Origin: Nonomuraea gerenzanensis
Lineage (GTDB): Bacteria; Actinomycetota; Actinomycetes; Streptosporangiales; Streptosporangiaceae
Assembly: GCF_020215645.1 (NCBI RefSeq)
Contig: NZ_CP084058.1
Coordinates: forward strand, 3,968,001-4,032,000
Direction of reading: 5' to 3'
Length of the DNA: 64,000 nt
Shown: positions 57,842-64,000 of the stretch, piece after piece
Numbering within the stretch: position 1 is the stretch's first letter
How the letters are laid out: every line of letters starts with the position of its first letter
Made by a program: the position numbers and the translations under genes
The notes under the pieces: generated by a model
What the model was told of the DNA's origin: nothing
Seen by the model: only the letters and a program-made list of their open reading frames with translations
The model's database searches: none

Positions 57842-57861
57842 ACCTAGGGATTTCCCTAGGT
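57842..57861. promoter_or_regulatory. LuxR/NarL-type palindrome in a gene-poor stretch
   Basis: The 20-bp sequence at 57842-57861, core CCTAGGGATTTCCCTAGG, is symmetrical (CCTAGGGA, two bases, TCCCTAGG). This form resembles sites used by actinobacterial LuxR-type response regulators. It sits about 90 bp before an ATG with an AGGTAGGAG ribosome binding site (57953), but no recognisable gene follows. Confidence 0.55.
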
Positions 57862-57952
57862 GCCGCCCTGAAGCCACGGCTTCCCGCGACCCCTTAGTTT
57901 CATCGGCACCCGGCCTATCACGAGCAGTGCTCAACCGAGGTAGGAGACGACC

Positions 57953-58252
57953 ATGGCACGCAGCACCGACACGGGTGGTGGCCGGACCGCGGACCCTGGG
58001 CCTCGCACCCCATCCGGCCTCCTGGAACGCTCCAAGGCCGGCGGGCGCGGGTCGCTCCCATGGGCGGCAGGCGGGGGCTCGCCCGCGCGCGAGCGCGCCC
58101 GTACGCGGTCCGGGCACGTCCGGTCGTGTGCCGGGATACCGGGCGCGGCGCCGCCGTCGGAGCGGGCGATGTTCGGCGGCGCCGCTGCCCATCGGCGTGG
58201 GGGCGGTCCGCGCGTCAGGCGGACGGCGAGCCTCCGGGTCCACCGGACATAG
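57953..58252 (+). other. Doubtful 99-codon ORF behind a good ribosome binding site
   Basis: ATG 57953 follows AGGTAGGAG and an upstream LuxR-type palindrome, so it looks like a real translation start. The product (MARSTDTGGGRTADPGPRTP and on) is Gly/Arg/Pro-rich with no recognisable domain, and third-position GC is lower than in neighbours. It may be a remnant or a chimera made when the original gene was lost. The interval 57812-58428 otherwise holds only this ORF and repeats. Confidence 0.3.
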
Positions 58253-58330
58253 GGCCCGGAGGGGCGGCGCCCTCGCCCCGGGCTGGAGGGACGGGGGCGC
58301 CGGCTCCTCGATCGTTCGGGGGAGCAGGCT

Positions 58331-58446
58331 CGGCCGTTCAGGGAGCAGGCTCAGCACTGGGGGGAGCAGGCTCGGCCGTTCAGGGGAGCAGGCTCAGGCA
58401 GGCACTTCAGGGCAGCAGGCTCGGCCGTTCAGGGGAGCAGGCTCAG
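58331..58446. repeat. Direct repeats across the stop codon of the DJ-1/PfpI gene
   Basis: A 24-25-bp unit beginning CGGCCGTTCAGG occurs at 58331-58354, 58373-58397 and 58422-58446, with shortened GGGAGCAGGCT copies between (periods 42 and 49 bp). The last copy contains the stop codon (58429-58431) and final codons of the minus-strand gene. All copies therefore lie downstream of that gene's end. Confidence 0.85.
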
Positions 58447-59052
58447 CGCGCGCTCCATCATCGCCTGGGACGCCGTGCCGGCCGAGCCGGAGTCGAACGG
58501 CGGCTGCGGATCGTACTCGATCATGAGCTGCACGCTGCGCGCCGTCTCCTCGTCGCGCGCCTGCCCCAGCAGCGTCAGCGCCATGTCGATGCCCGCCGAC
58601 ACCCCCGCCCCCGTCACGATCCTGCCGTCGGTGACCACGCGCTCGCTCACCGGCTCGGCCCCGTACCGCTTCAGCTCGTCCAGCACCGCCCAGTGCGAGG
58701 TGGCCCGCACCCCGTCCAGCAGCCCCGCCTTACCGAGCAGCAGCGAGCCGCTGCACACCGAGGTCGTCCACCGCGTGTGCTCGTGCGCCTGCCTGATCCA
58801 CCCGACCAGGGCCTCGTCCGACAGCGCGTCGAAGGTGCCGCTGCCGCCGGGCACCACGATCACGTCCGGCTCGGGCAGGTCGGTGTAGGAGGCGGTGGCG
58901 GTGATCGCCAGCGTGCCGTGGTCGTCCGCGACCGGGCCCACCTGGCCTGCCACGAACGTGACCGTGCAGCCCGGTGCGAAGGCCAGCACCGTGTACGGCC
59001 CCACCGCGTCGAGCGCGGTGAACCGGGGATAGAGCGGGATCGCGACGTTCAT
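58429..59052 (-). CDS. DJ-1/PfpI-family protein (isonitrile hydratase-like)
   Basis: The 207-residue class I glutamine-amidotransferase-like protein begins MNVAIPLYPRFTALDAVGPY. It has VIVVPGGSGTFDALSDEALV, then the nucleophile Cys in TSVCSGSLLLGKAGLLDGVR, ATSHWAVLDELKRYGAEPVS and GVSAGIDMALTLLG. This set matches the group that includes isonitrile hydratase. It overlaps the GlxA-type regulator by 4 bp, and its 3' end is duplicated. The substrate is unknown; a reactive carbonyl or isonitrile compound is possible. Confidence 0.88.
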   Translation of the reverse strand: MNVAIPLYPRFTALDAVGPYTVLAFAPGCTVTFVAGQVGPVADDHGTLAITATASYTDLPEPDVIVVPGGSGTFDALSDEALVGWIRQAHEHTRWTTSVCSGSLLLGKAGLLDGVRATSHWAVLDELKRYGAEPVSERVVTDGRIVTGAGVSAGIDMALTLLGQARDEETARSVQLMIEYDPQPPFDSGSAGTASQAMMERALSLLP

Positions 59053-60029
59053 GGGCCTCGCCTTTCCTTGGAGTGGAACCGCCTGCGGTGGTCGCCGGGC
59101 GAGATCCGCCAGTGCCGGCGGAAGACCCGGTAGAGCGTCTCCTGCGTGCCGAGGCCCGACTCCCTGGCCACCGCCGCCAGCGGGAGCCCGGTCACCTCCA
59201 GCAGGCGCCTGGCGGCGTCGGCGCGGCTGCGCTCGACGTACCGGCCGGGTGACAGGCCGGTCTGCTCGGTGAAGACGCGGGAGAAGTGCCGCTCGCTCAT
59301 CCCGGCGCGGGCGGCCAGCGCGGGCACGCTGAGGTCGGCCGCCGGGTTCGCGTCGATATAGGCCTGCAGCTCCCTGAGCGGCTCGCTGCGCGGCGTCATG
59401 GCCCGCATCGGAGTGCTGAACTGGCTCTGCCCGCCCGGCCTGTGCAGGTACACCACGAGGCCGCGGGCGACGTTCGTGGCGAGCTCGTGGCCGTGGTCCC
59501 TGGTGACCAGCGCCAGCGCCAGGTCCACGCCGGACAGCACGCCCGCCGCCGTCCAGACGTCGCCGTCCTCGATGTAGAGCTGGTCGGGGTCCACCTCGAC
59601 CGCCGCGTAGCGGCTGCCCAGCTCGCCGGCCGCCAGCCAGTGCGTGGTGACCCGCCGCCGGTCCAGCAGCCCGGCCTCCGCCAGCAGGAACGCGCCGTTG
59701 CAGACCGAGGCCACCCGCCGGGCGGCGGCGGCCAGGCGGAGGATACCGGCGATCAGCTCCCGGTCCTCGACCTGCTCGGGCACGCTCAGCCCGCCCGCCA
59801 CCAGCAGCGTGTCGATCGGGCCCGTGACGTCGCCGAGCGCGCCGGTCATGACCGTGACGCCGTTCCCCGCCGGCACGGCGCCGCCGGCCGGGCTGACGAT
59901 CTCCACCGCGTAGCCGTCGCGGGGGGAGAGCAGGGCCGCCGTCCCGAACACGTCGGCGGGGCCGGCCATGTCGAGGAGCTGGAACCCGGGGAAGACGACG
60001 ATCACGATCCGTCGTTGCATGTCTTTCAT
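59049..60029 (-). CDS. GlxA-family regulator (DJ-1-like domain plus AraC HTH)
   Basis: The roughly 326-residue protein has an N-terminal DJ-1/PfpI-like sensor domain: RIVIVVFPGFQLLDMAGPAD, DTLLVAGGLSVPEQVEDREL, VASVCNGAFLLAEAGLLDRR, TTHWLAAGELGSRY. A C-terminal AraC domain follows: LSVPALAARAGMSERHFSRV, FTEQTGLSPGRYVERSRADA, and LGTQETLYRVFRRHWRISPG. Such regulators activate nearby genes. Its sensor domain is a clear relative of the enzyme encoded next, and the genes overlap (ATGA), so regulator and enzyme may recognise related ligands. ATG 60029 was chosen; 60020 and 60062 are alternatives. Confidence 0.88.
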   Translation of the reverse strand: MKDMQRRIVIVVFPGFQLLDMAGPADVFGTAALLSPRDGYAVEIVSPAGGAVPAGNGVTVMTGALGDVTGPIDTLLVAGGLSVPEQVEDRELIAGILRLAAAARRVASVCNGAFLLAEAGLLDRRRVTTHWLAAGELGSRYAAVEVDPDQLYIEDGDVWTAAGVLSGVDLALALVTRDHGHELATNVARGLVVYLHRPGGQSQFSTPMRAMTPRSEPLRELQAYIDANPAADLSVPALAARAGMSERHFSRVFTEQTGLSPGRYVERSRADAARRLLEVTGLPLAAVARESGLGTQETLYRVFRRHWRISPGDHRRRFHSKERRGP

Positions 60030-60094
60030 GCTGGTCGCGCCCGGGGATGGCGTCAACGACACGAATATTGCAGATTACGCCACCGCTCCGGGGA

Positions 60095-60135
60095 CGGCGA
60101 GAGCCCCCGGGGGCAGGACCCGGGGGCTCTCGCCG
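60095..60135 (-). terminator. Very strong hairpin after the proline catabolism operon
   Basis: CGGCGAGAGCCCCCGGG (60095-60111) pairs perfectly over 17 bp with CCCGGGGGCTCTCGCCG (60119-60135), with a 7-nt loop. It lies 12 bp past the stop codon of the P5C dehydrogenase gene and separates it from the GlxA gene on the same strand. No T-run follows. Confidence 0.85.
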
Positions 60136-60146
60136 GCGATGGGCGC

Positions 60147-61772
60147 TCAGCCCATGTGCGGGTAACGGTGGTCGGTCGGCGGCACGAACGTCTCCTTGAT
60201 CGCGCGGGCGCTCACCCAGCGCGTCAGGTTGAAGATCGAGCCGGCCTTGTCGTTGGTGCCGGACGCGCGCCCGCCGCCGAACGGCTGCTGGCCCACGACG
60301 GCGCCCGTCGGCTTGTCGTTGACGTAGAAGTTGCCCGCCGCGAACCGCAGCCGCTCGGCCGCCGCGGCGATGGCGTACCGGTCCTGGGCGATGATCGACC
60401 CGGTCAGCGCGTACGGGGCGATGCCCTCCATCTGGTCCACGACCCGGTCGTAGTCGCGGTCCTCGTAGACGTGCACGCCGAGGATCGGCCCGAAGTACTC
60501 CTTGACGAAGATCTCGTCGGCGGGGTCCGCGCACTCCAGGACGGTCGGCTTGACGAAGTAGCCGACGGAGTCGTCGTAGGAGCCGGTGAGCACCTCGATG
60601 CCGGAGGCCGCCCGCGCCCGGTCGATCGCCTCCTTGTGCTTGGCGAAGGCCCGCCCGTCGATGACCGCGCCCATGAACGTCGACAGGTCGGCCGCCACGT
60701 CACCCACGGTCAGCGACTCGGCGGCGGCGACGAACTCGTCGCGCATGCGGCTCCACAGCGAGCGCGGCACGTACGCCCGCGACGCCGCCGAGCACTTCTG
60801 CCCCTGGTACTCGAAGGCGCCCCTGACCAGCGCCGTCGTCAGCACCGCCGGGTCGGCGGAGGGGTGGGCGAGCACGAAGTCCTTGCCGCCGGTCTCCCCG
60901 ACGAGGCGCGGGTAGCCGTGGTAGGCGGAGATGTTGGTGCCGATCGTGCGCCACAGGTGCTGGAACGTCGCGGTCGAGCCGGTGAAGTGGATGCCGGCCA
61001 GCGCCGGGTGGCCGAGCGCCACCTCCGAGACGGCCTGCCCGTTGCCCGTCACCAGGTTGATCACGCCGGGCGGCAGCCCCGCCTCCTCCAGCAGCCGCAT
61101 CGTGAAGTGCGCGGCGAACTGCTGCGTCGGGGACGGCTTCCACACCACGACGTTGCCCATCAGGGCGGCCGAGGTCGGCAGGTTGCCGGCGATCGCGGTG
61201 AAGTTGAACGGCGTGATCGCCAGCACGAAACCCTCAAGGGGGCGGTACTCCATGCGGTTCCACACGCCGGGCGAGGAGATCGGCTGGTCGGCGTAGAGCT
61301 GCCGGGCGTAGGCCACGTTGAAGCGCAGGAAGTCGATCAGCTCGCAGGCCGCGTCGATCTCCGCCTGCTGCACCGACTTCGACTGCCCCAGGACCGTCGC
61401 CGCGTTCAGCGTCGCCCGCCAGGGGCCCGCCAGCAGGTCCGCCGCCTTCAGGAAGATCGCCGCCCGCTCGTCGAACGACAGCGCCCGCCACGCCGGCGCC
61501 GCCTGCAGCGCCGCGGAGATCGCGTCCTGCACGTCCTGGGCCGTAGCGTCGTTGGTACGGCCCAGGACGGAGGCATGGTTGTGCGGCTGCACGACGTCGA
61601 TGGGGGCGCCGCCGCCGAGCCGCTGCTCGCCGCCGATGGTCATGGTCAGGTCGAGCGACGCGCCGGCCAGCTCCTTGATGCGGTCCGCCAGCGTCTCCCG
61701 CTCGGCGCTGCCGGGCGCGTAGCCGTACACGCGCTCGTTCGCGGGCACGGGGACGTTGCTGATGGCATCCAT
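60147..61772 (-). CDS. pruA: L-glutamate gamma-semialdehyde (P5C) dehydrogenase
   Basis: The 541-residue aldehyde dehydrogenase of the P5C type shows VVQPHNHASVLGRTNDATAQ, TPFNFTAIAGNLPTSAALMG (oxyanion/NAD region), VVVWKPSPTQQFAAHFTM, HFTGSTATFQHLW, LVGETGGKDFVLAHPSADP with the conserved Glu, FEYQGQKCSAASRAYVPRSL holding the catalytic Cys, and VKEYFGPILGVHVYED. It oxidises glutamate semialdehyde to glutamate with NAD+. ATG 61772 directly follows the proline dehydrogenase TAA, so the two form one operon (second step downstream of the first). Confidence 0.95.
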   Translation of the reverse strand: MDAISNVPVPANERVYGYAPGSAERETLADRIKELAGASLDLTMTIGGEQRLGGGAPIDVVQPHNHASVLGRTNDATAQDVQDAISAALQAAPAWRALSFDERAAIFLKAADLLAGPWRATLNAATVLGQSKSVQQAEIDAACELIDFLRFNVAYARQLYADQPISSPGVWNRMEYRPLEGFVLAITPFNFTAIAGNLPTSAALMGNVVVWKPSPTQQFAAHFTMRLLEEAGLPPGVINLVTGNGQAVSEVALGHPALAGIHFTGSTATFQHLWRTIGTNISAYHGYPRLVGETGGKDFVLAHPSADPAVLTTALVRGAFEYQGQKCSAASRAYVPRSLWSRMRDEFVAAAESLTVGDVAADLSTFMGAVIDGRAFAKHKEAIDRARAASGIEVLTGSYDDSVGYFVKPTVLECADPADEIFVKEYFGPILGVHVYEDRDYDRVVDQMEGIAPYALTGSIIAQDRYAIAAAAERLRFAAGNFYVNDKPTGAVVGQQPFGGGRASGTNDKAGSIFNLTRWVSARAIKETFVPPTDHRYPHMG

Positions 61773-62690
61773 TTACTTACCCCCAAGGGCACGAAGGAAG
61801 AAGGCGACGTTGGCCGGGCGCTCCGCCAGGCGGCGCATGAAGTAGCCGTACCAGTCGTCGCCGTAGGGGACGTACACGCGGACCGTGTGACCGGCCCCGG
61901 CCAGGGCCTCCTGCCGGTCGGTCCTGATTCCGTAGAGCATCTGGAACTCGTGGTCGCCGATCGTCCTTCCGAAGCGGTCGGCGAGCAGCTCGGTGATCGC
62001 GATCATGCGGTCGTCGTGCGTCGCCACCATGGGGTAACCCTTCCCCGCCATGAGGATGCGCAGGCATCGCACGTACGCCTTGTCCACGTTCGTCTTGCCC
62101 TGGTGCGCGACCGACGCGGGCTCGCGGTAGGCGCCCTTGACCAGCCGTACGCGGGAGCCCTCCGAGGCCAGGTCGCGGCAGTCCTGCTCGCTGCGGAACA
62201 GGTACGCCTGGATCGCCACGCCCGTGGCGGGGTAGTCCTCGCGCAGCTTGCGCAGGATCGACAGCGTGGAGTCGACCGTGGTGTGGTCCTCCATGTCCAG
62301 GGTGACGGTGGAGCCGCCGGCAGCGGCGGCGGCGCAGATCTCGCGGGCGTGCTCCAGCGCCATGGACTCGTCGAGCCGCTGCCCGACGGCCGACAGCTTC
62401 ACCGACACCTCGCCCCGGCTGCCGAGCTTGAGCGGCTCGACGGCCCGCAGCAGCGTGAGGTAGGCGTCGGCGGTGTCCTCGGCGGCGCGCGCGTCGAGCG
62501 TCTCCTCGCCGAGGTGGTCCACGGTCACGGCGAGGCCGGCGTCACGCAGGCGTTCGATCGCGGCGCGGGCCTCCTGGACGCCCTCGCCCGCGACGAACCG
62601 CTGCACGACCCGCTTCGTGAGCGGGAATCCTGACACGGTACGGCGTACGACGCCGCTCCTCGAAGCGGCGAGCAGCAGTTGACCCAGCAT
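61773..62690 (-). CDS. Proline dehydrogenase (monofunctional)
   Basis: This 305-residue FAD-dependent TIM-barrel enzyme shows AVTVDHLGEETLDARAAEDT, VSVKLSAVGQRLDESMALEH, VTLDMEDHTTVDSTLSILRK, then the flavin region RLVKGAYREPASVAHQGKTN and VATHDDRMIAITELLADRFG, HEFQMLYGIR and YVPYGDDWYGYFMRRLAERP. It oxidises proline to P5C. It is the separate enzyme, not the PutA fusion. ATG 62690; the frame is open to 62774 but that part is promoter. It is divergent from a PucR regulator and immediately upstream of pruA. Confidence 0.95.
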   Translation of the reverse strand: MLGQLLLAASRSGVVRRTVSGFPLTKRVVQRFVAGEGVQEARAAIERLRDAGLAVTVDHLGEETLDARAAEDTADAYLTLLRAVEPLKLGSRGEVSVKLSAVGQRLDESMALEHAREICAAAAAGGSTVTLDMEDHTTVDSTLSILRKLREDYPATGVAIQAYLFRSEQDCRDLASEGSRVRLVKGAYREPASVAHQGKTNVDKAYVRCLRILMAGKGYPMVATHDDRMIAITELLADRFGRTIGDHEFQMLYGIRTDRQEALAGAGHTVRVYVPYGDDWYGYFMRRLAERPANVAFFLRALGGK

Positions 62691-62766
62691 GCGTTCAGTG
62701 TAGAAACCGCAGCTCAGAGGGGGCCATCGACGGGCGTAACGCCGGTTGTGGCAGGCTGTCGTACAA

Positions 62767-63858
62767 ATGCACAACTCCGCTGACCTACAAGAGATCGTCG
62801 ATGAGATCGCCGCCCGGCTGGGGGCGTCCGCGACGCTGGAGGACCGCTCGTTCCGGCTGCTGACCTACGGCGCGCAGCACGGCGACATCGACACGGTCCG
62901 CCAGGAGTCGATCCTGCGCCGGCGCGCCACGGGCGAGGTCCGCGAGTACTTCGAACGCTACGGCATCGCCAGGGCCGGCGGCCCGGTCAGGATCCCCGCC
63001 GACGCCGAGCTGAAGGTGCTGGCCAGAGTCTGCTGGCCGCTGCGGCACGCCGACGTCACCTACGGCTACCTGTGGCTGCTCGACTCCGGCGAGCTGACCG
63101 ACGAGCGGCTGCGGGCCGCCGCCCCCCTGGTCGCGCGCGCCGCCGCCGCGCTCGCCCAGGAGGCCAGGAGCCGCCAGGACCTCGGGCACGGCCTGCGCGC
63201 GCTGCTCTCCGCCGACCCCGAGGAACGCGCCGGCGCCACCATCGAGGTGCCTGGCCCGGTCGCGGCCATCGCCGTCCGCGAGTCGCCGGAGCGCGTGGCG
63301 GCGCTCTGGACGCTCCCGCGCGGCGTCCTGGCCCGAGCCGGCTCGCCCGTCGCCCTGCTCGCCCCCGCCCACCTGGCGGGGGAGGTCGCGCAGATCGTGC
63401 AGAGCGCGTACGGCACCGCGGCCGGCATCGGCGCCACCCGCGCCGACCCGGCCGACGCCTGGCTGAGCTGGCGCGAGGCCCGCCAGGCGCTGCGCATCGC
63501 CGAGCACTTCCCGCGCCACGCGCCCATCGCCCGCTGGGAGGACCTGGGCGTGCACCGCCTGCTCGCCCGGCTCGGCCAGGCCGACCTGCGCGAGCTGGCC
63601 GCCGAGACCGCGGCGCTGGACAGCGAGCTGGCCCAGACCGTGGAGGTCTACCTCGACCGCGGCGGCCACGTCCAGAAGACGGCCGCCGAGCTGGGCGTCC
63701 ACCGGCAGACGCTGTACTACCGGCTGGGCAAGGCCGAGCGGCTGCTGCACCGCGACCTGTCCGACGGCGACGACCGCCTGGCCGTGCACATGGGGCTCAA
63801 AGCCGCCCGGCTGCGCGCCCAGGACCCCGCTAACCCGCCAGGACCTGCCGGAGCTTAG
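62767..63858 (+). CDS. PucR-family regulator, probable proline-catabolism activator
   Basis: The roughly 363-residue protein has a middle GGDEF-like ligand-sensing part (LRVCWPLRHADVTYGYLWLL-type segments, AWLSWREARQALRIAEHF). The C-terminal PucR HTH_30 domain is VEVYLDRGGHVQKTAAELGV, HRQTLYYRLGKAERLLHRDL. Such activators control amino-acid and purine use; in Streptomyces a PucR-type regulator governs proline dehydrogenase genes. Its divergent position from proline dehydrogenase (76-bp gap) supports the same role here. ATG 62767 was chosen over the upstream start at 62746. It overlaps the next convergent gene by 29 bp. Confidence 0.88.
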   Translation: MHNSADLQEIVDEIAARLGASATLEDRSFRLLTYGAQHGDIDTVRQESILRRRATGEVREYFERYGIARAGGPVRIPADAELKVLARVCWPLRHADVTYGYLWLLDSGELTDERLRAAAPLVARAAAALAQEARSRQDLGHGLRALLSADPEERAGATIEVPGPVAAIAVRESPERVAALWTLPRGVLARAGSPVALLAPAHLAGEVAQIVQSAYGTAAGIGATRADPADAWLSWREARQALRIAEHFPRHAPIARWEDLGVHRLLARLGQADLRELAAETAALDSELAQTVEVYLDRGGHVQKTAAELGVHRQTLYYRLGKAERLLHRDLSDGDDRLAVHMGLKAARLRAQDPANPPGPAGA

Positions 63859-64000
63859 CGGCGAAGGCCTCGGGCTGGCCCGGCATGCCGAACTCGTCGC
63901 CCATGAAGCCCCCGTGGTTGCTGGGGAAGATCACCGGCTCCGCACCGAGCCGCGCGGCCACCCCCTCGCCACCGCGGCGGGCCATCTCCCCCTCCGACTC
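63830..64000 (-). CDS. Alpha/beta hydrolase, C-terminal fragment cut by the window edge
   Basis: On the minus strand the frame is open from the window end to TAG (63830-63832), giving 56 residues: ESEGEMARRGGEGVAARLGA, EPVIFPSNHGGFMGDEFGMP, GQPEAFAAKLRQVLAG. The segment FPSNHGGF with a following PEAFAAKLR is typical of the last strand and catalytic His of alpha/beta hydrolases. The rest of the gene is outside. It overlaps the PucR 3' end. Confidence 0.65.
   Translation of the reverse strand, partial: ESEGEMARRGGEGVAARLGAEPVIFPSNHGGFMGDEFGMPGQPEAFAAKLRQVLAG

Noticed and set aside
59286..62633. 1115-codon plus-strand ORF
   Set aside because: It lies antisense to GlxA, pruA and proline dehydrogenase, all with full motifs. 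High GC alone keeps the frame open.

Overview
The window is very GC-rich and densely packed with genes, many of them overlapping at stop/start codons (ATGA, GTGA, TTGA, TGATG). Many genes start with GTG or TTG. The gene content is that of a filamentous actinobacterium: ParA/ScpA/ScpB next to XerD and CTP synthase, a complete six-gene mce locus, PadR/MarR/GntR/PucR regulators, DhaKLM and a LprG-type lipoprotein. A Streptosporangiales-type genome (for example Nonomuraea or a relative) is a reasonable inference, but no rRNA or tRNA is present to prove it. I saw no insertion sequence, prophage, CRISPR array or tRNA gene.

Layout. (a) 1-10.8 kb: end of a PepSY protein; a hydrolase divergent from a PadR regulator; a RIO kinase; a Uma2 nuclease; an SDR/hydrolase pair; a DUF4126 protein; then a choline-kinase-like gene divergent from a dimethylglycine/sarcosine dehydrogenase-like flavoprotein, with a GntR/HutC repressor and a matching GGTCTAGACC operator. 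(b) 10.9-31.8 kb: the housekeeping backbone pyrG - nudix - xerD - parA - scpA - scpB - rluB - aroH - tyrA - (accessory block 22.7-28.0 kb) - cmk - der - aspS2. The accessory block holds an NADH-dehydrogenase-like flavoprotein behind an ECF41-type promoter, a DUF2795 protein, two tandem GT2 glycosyltransferases, and a self-regulated TetR/carotenoid-oxygenase pair. aspS2 is an archaeal-type AspRS preceded by a full T-box riboswitch with specifier GAC (Asp). (c) 31.8-47.1 kb: lipid and envelope transport: MarR - lprG - P55-like MFS, a CDF transporter, then yrbEA - yrbEB - mceA-F - Mce-associated protein - 4'-phosphopantetheinyl transferase, and an aminopeptidase P. (d) 47.2-55.9 kb: a CBS protein, a Pro-rich membrane protein, a cyclase/TPP-enzyme pair, DhaKLM divergent from a cytochrome P450, PlsC, and a small Ser/Thr kinase. 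(e) 55.9-64 kb: MFS/ArsR divergent pair, a roughly 600-bp gene-poor stretch with a LuxR-type palindrome, a DJ-1/GlxA pair, and proline catabolism (proline dehydrogenase - P5C dehydrogenase) divergent from a PucR regulator.

Three observations stand out. The first is the aspS2 T-box: the specifier, the UGGC bulge and the Shine-Dalgarno-sequestering sequence are all readable and agree with each other, pointing to control of translation by uncharged tRNA-Asp. The second is a recurrent pattern: at five separate genes the stop codon lies inside a short direct repeat (20-25 bp, or 16 bp with a mismatch) repeated just downstream. The third is an ECF41-type promoter whose spacer overlaps a perfect inverted repeat covering the ribosome binding site of the gene it drives.
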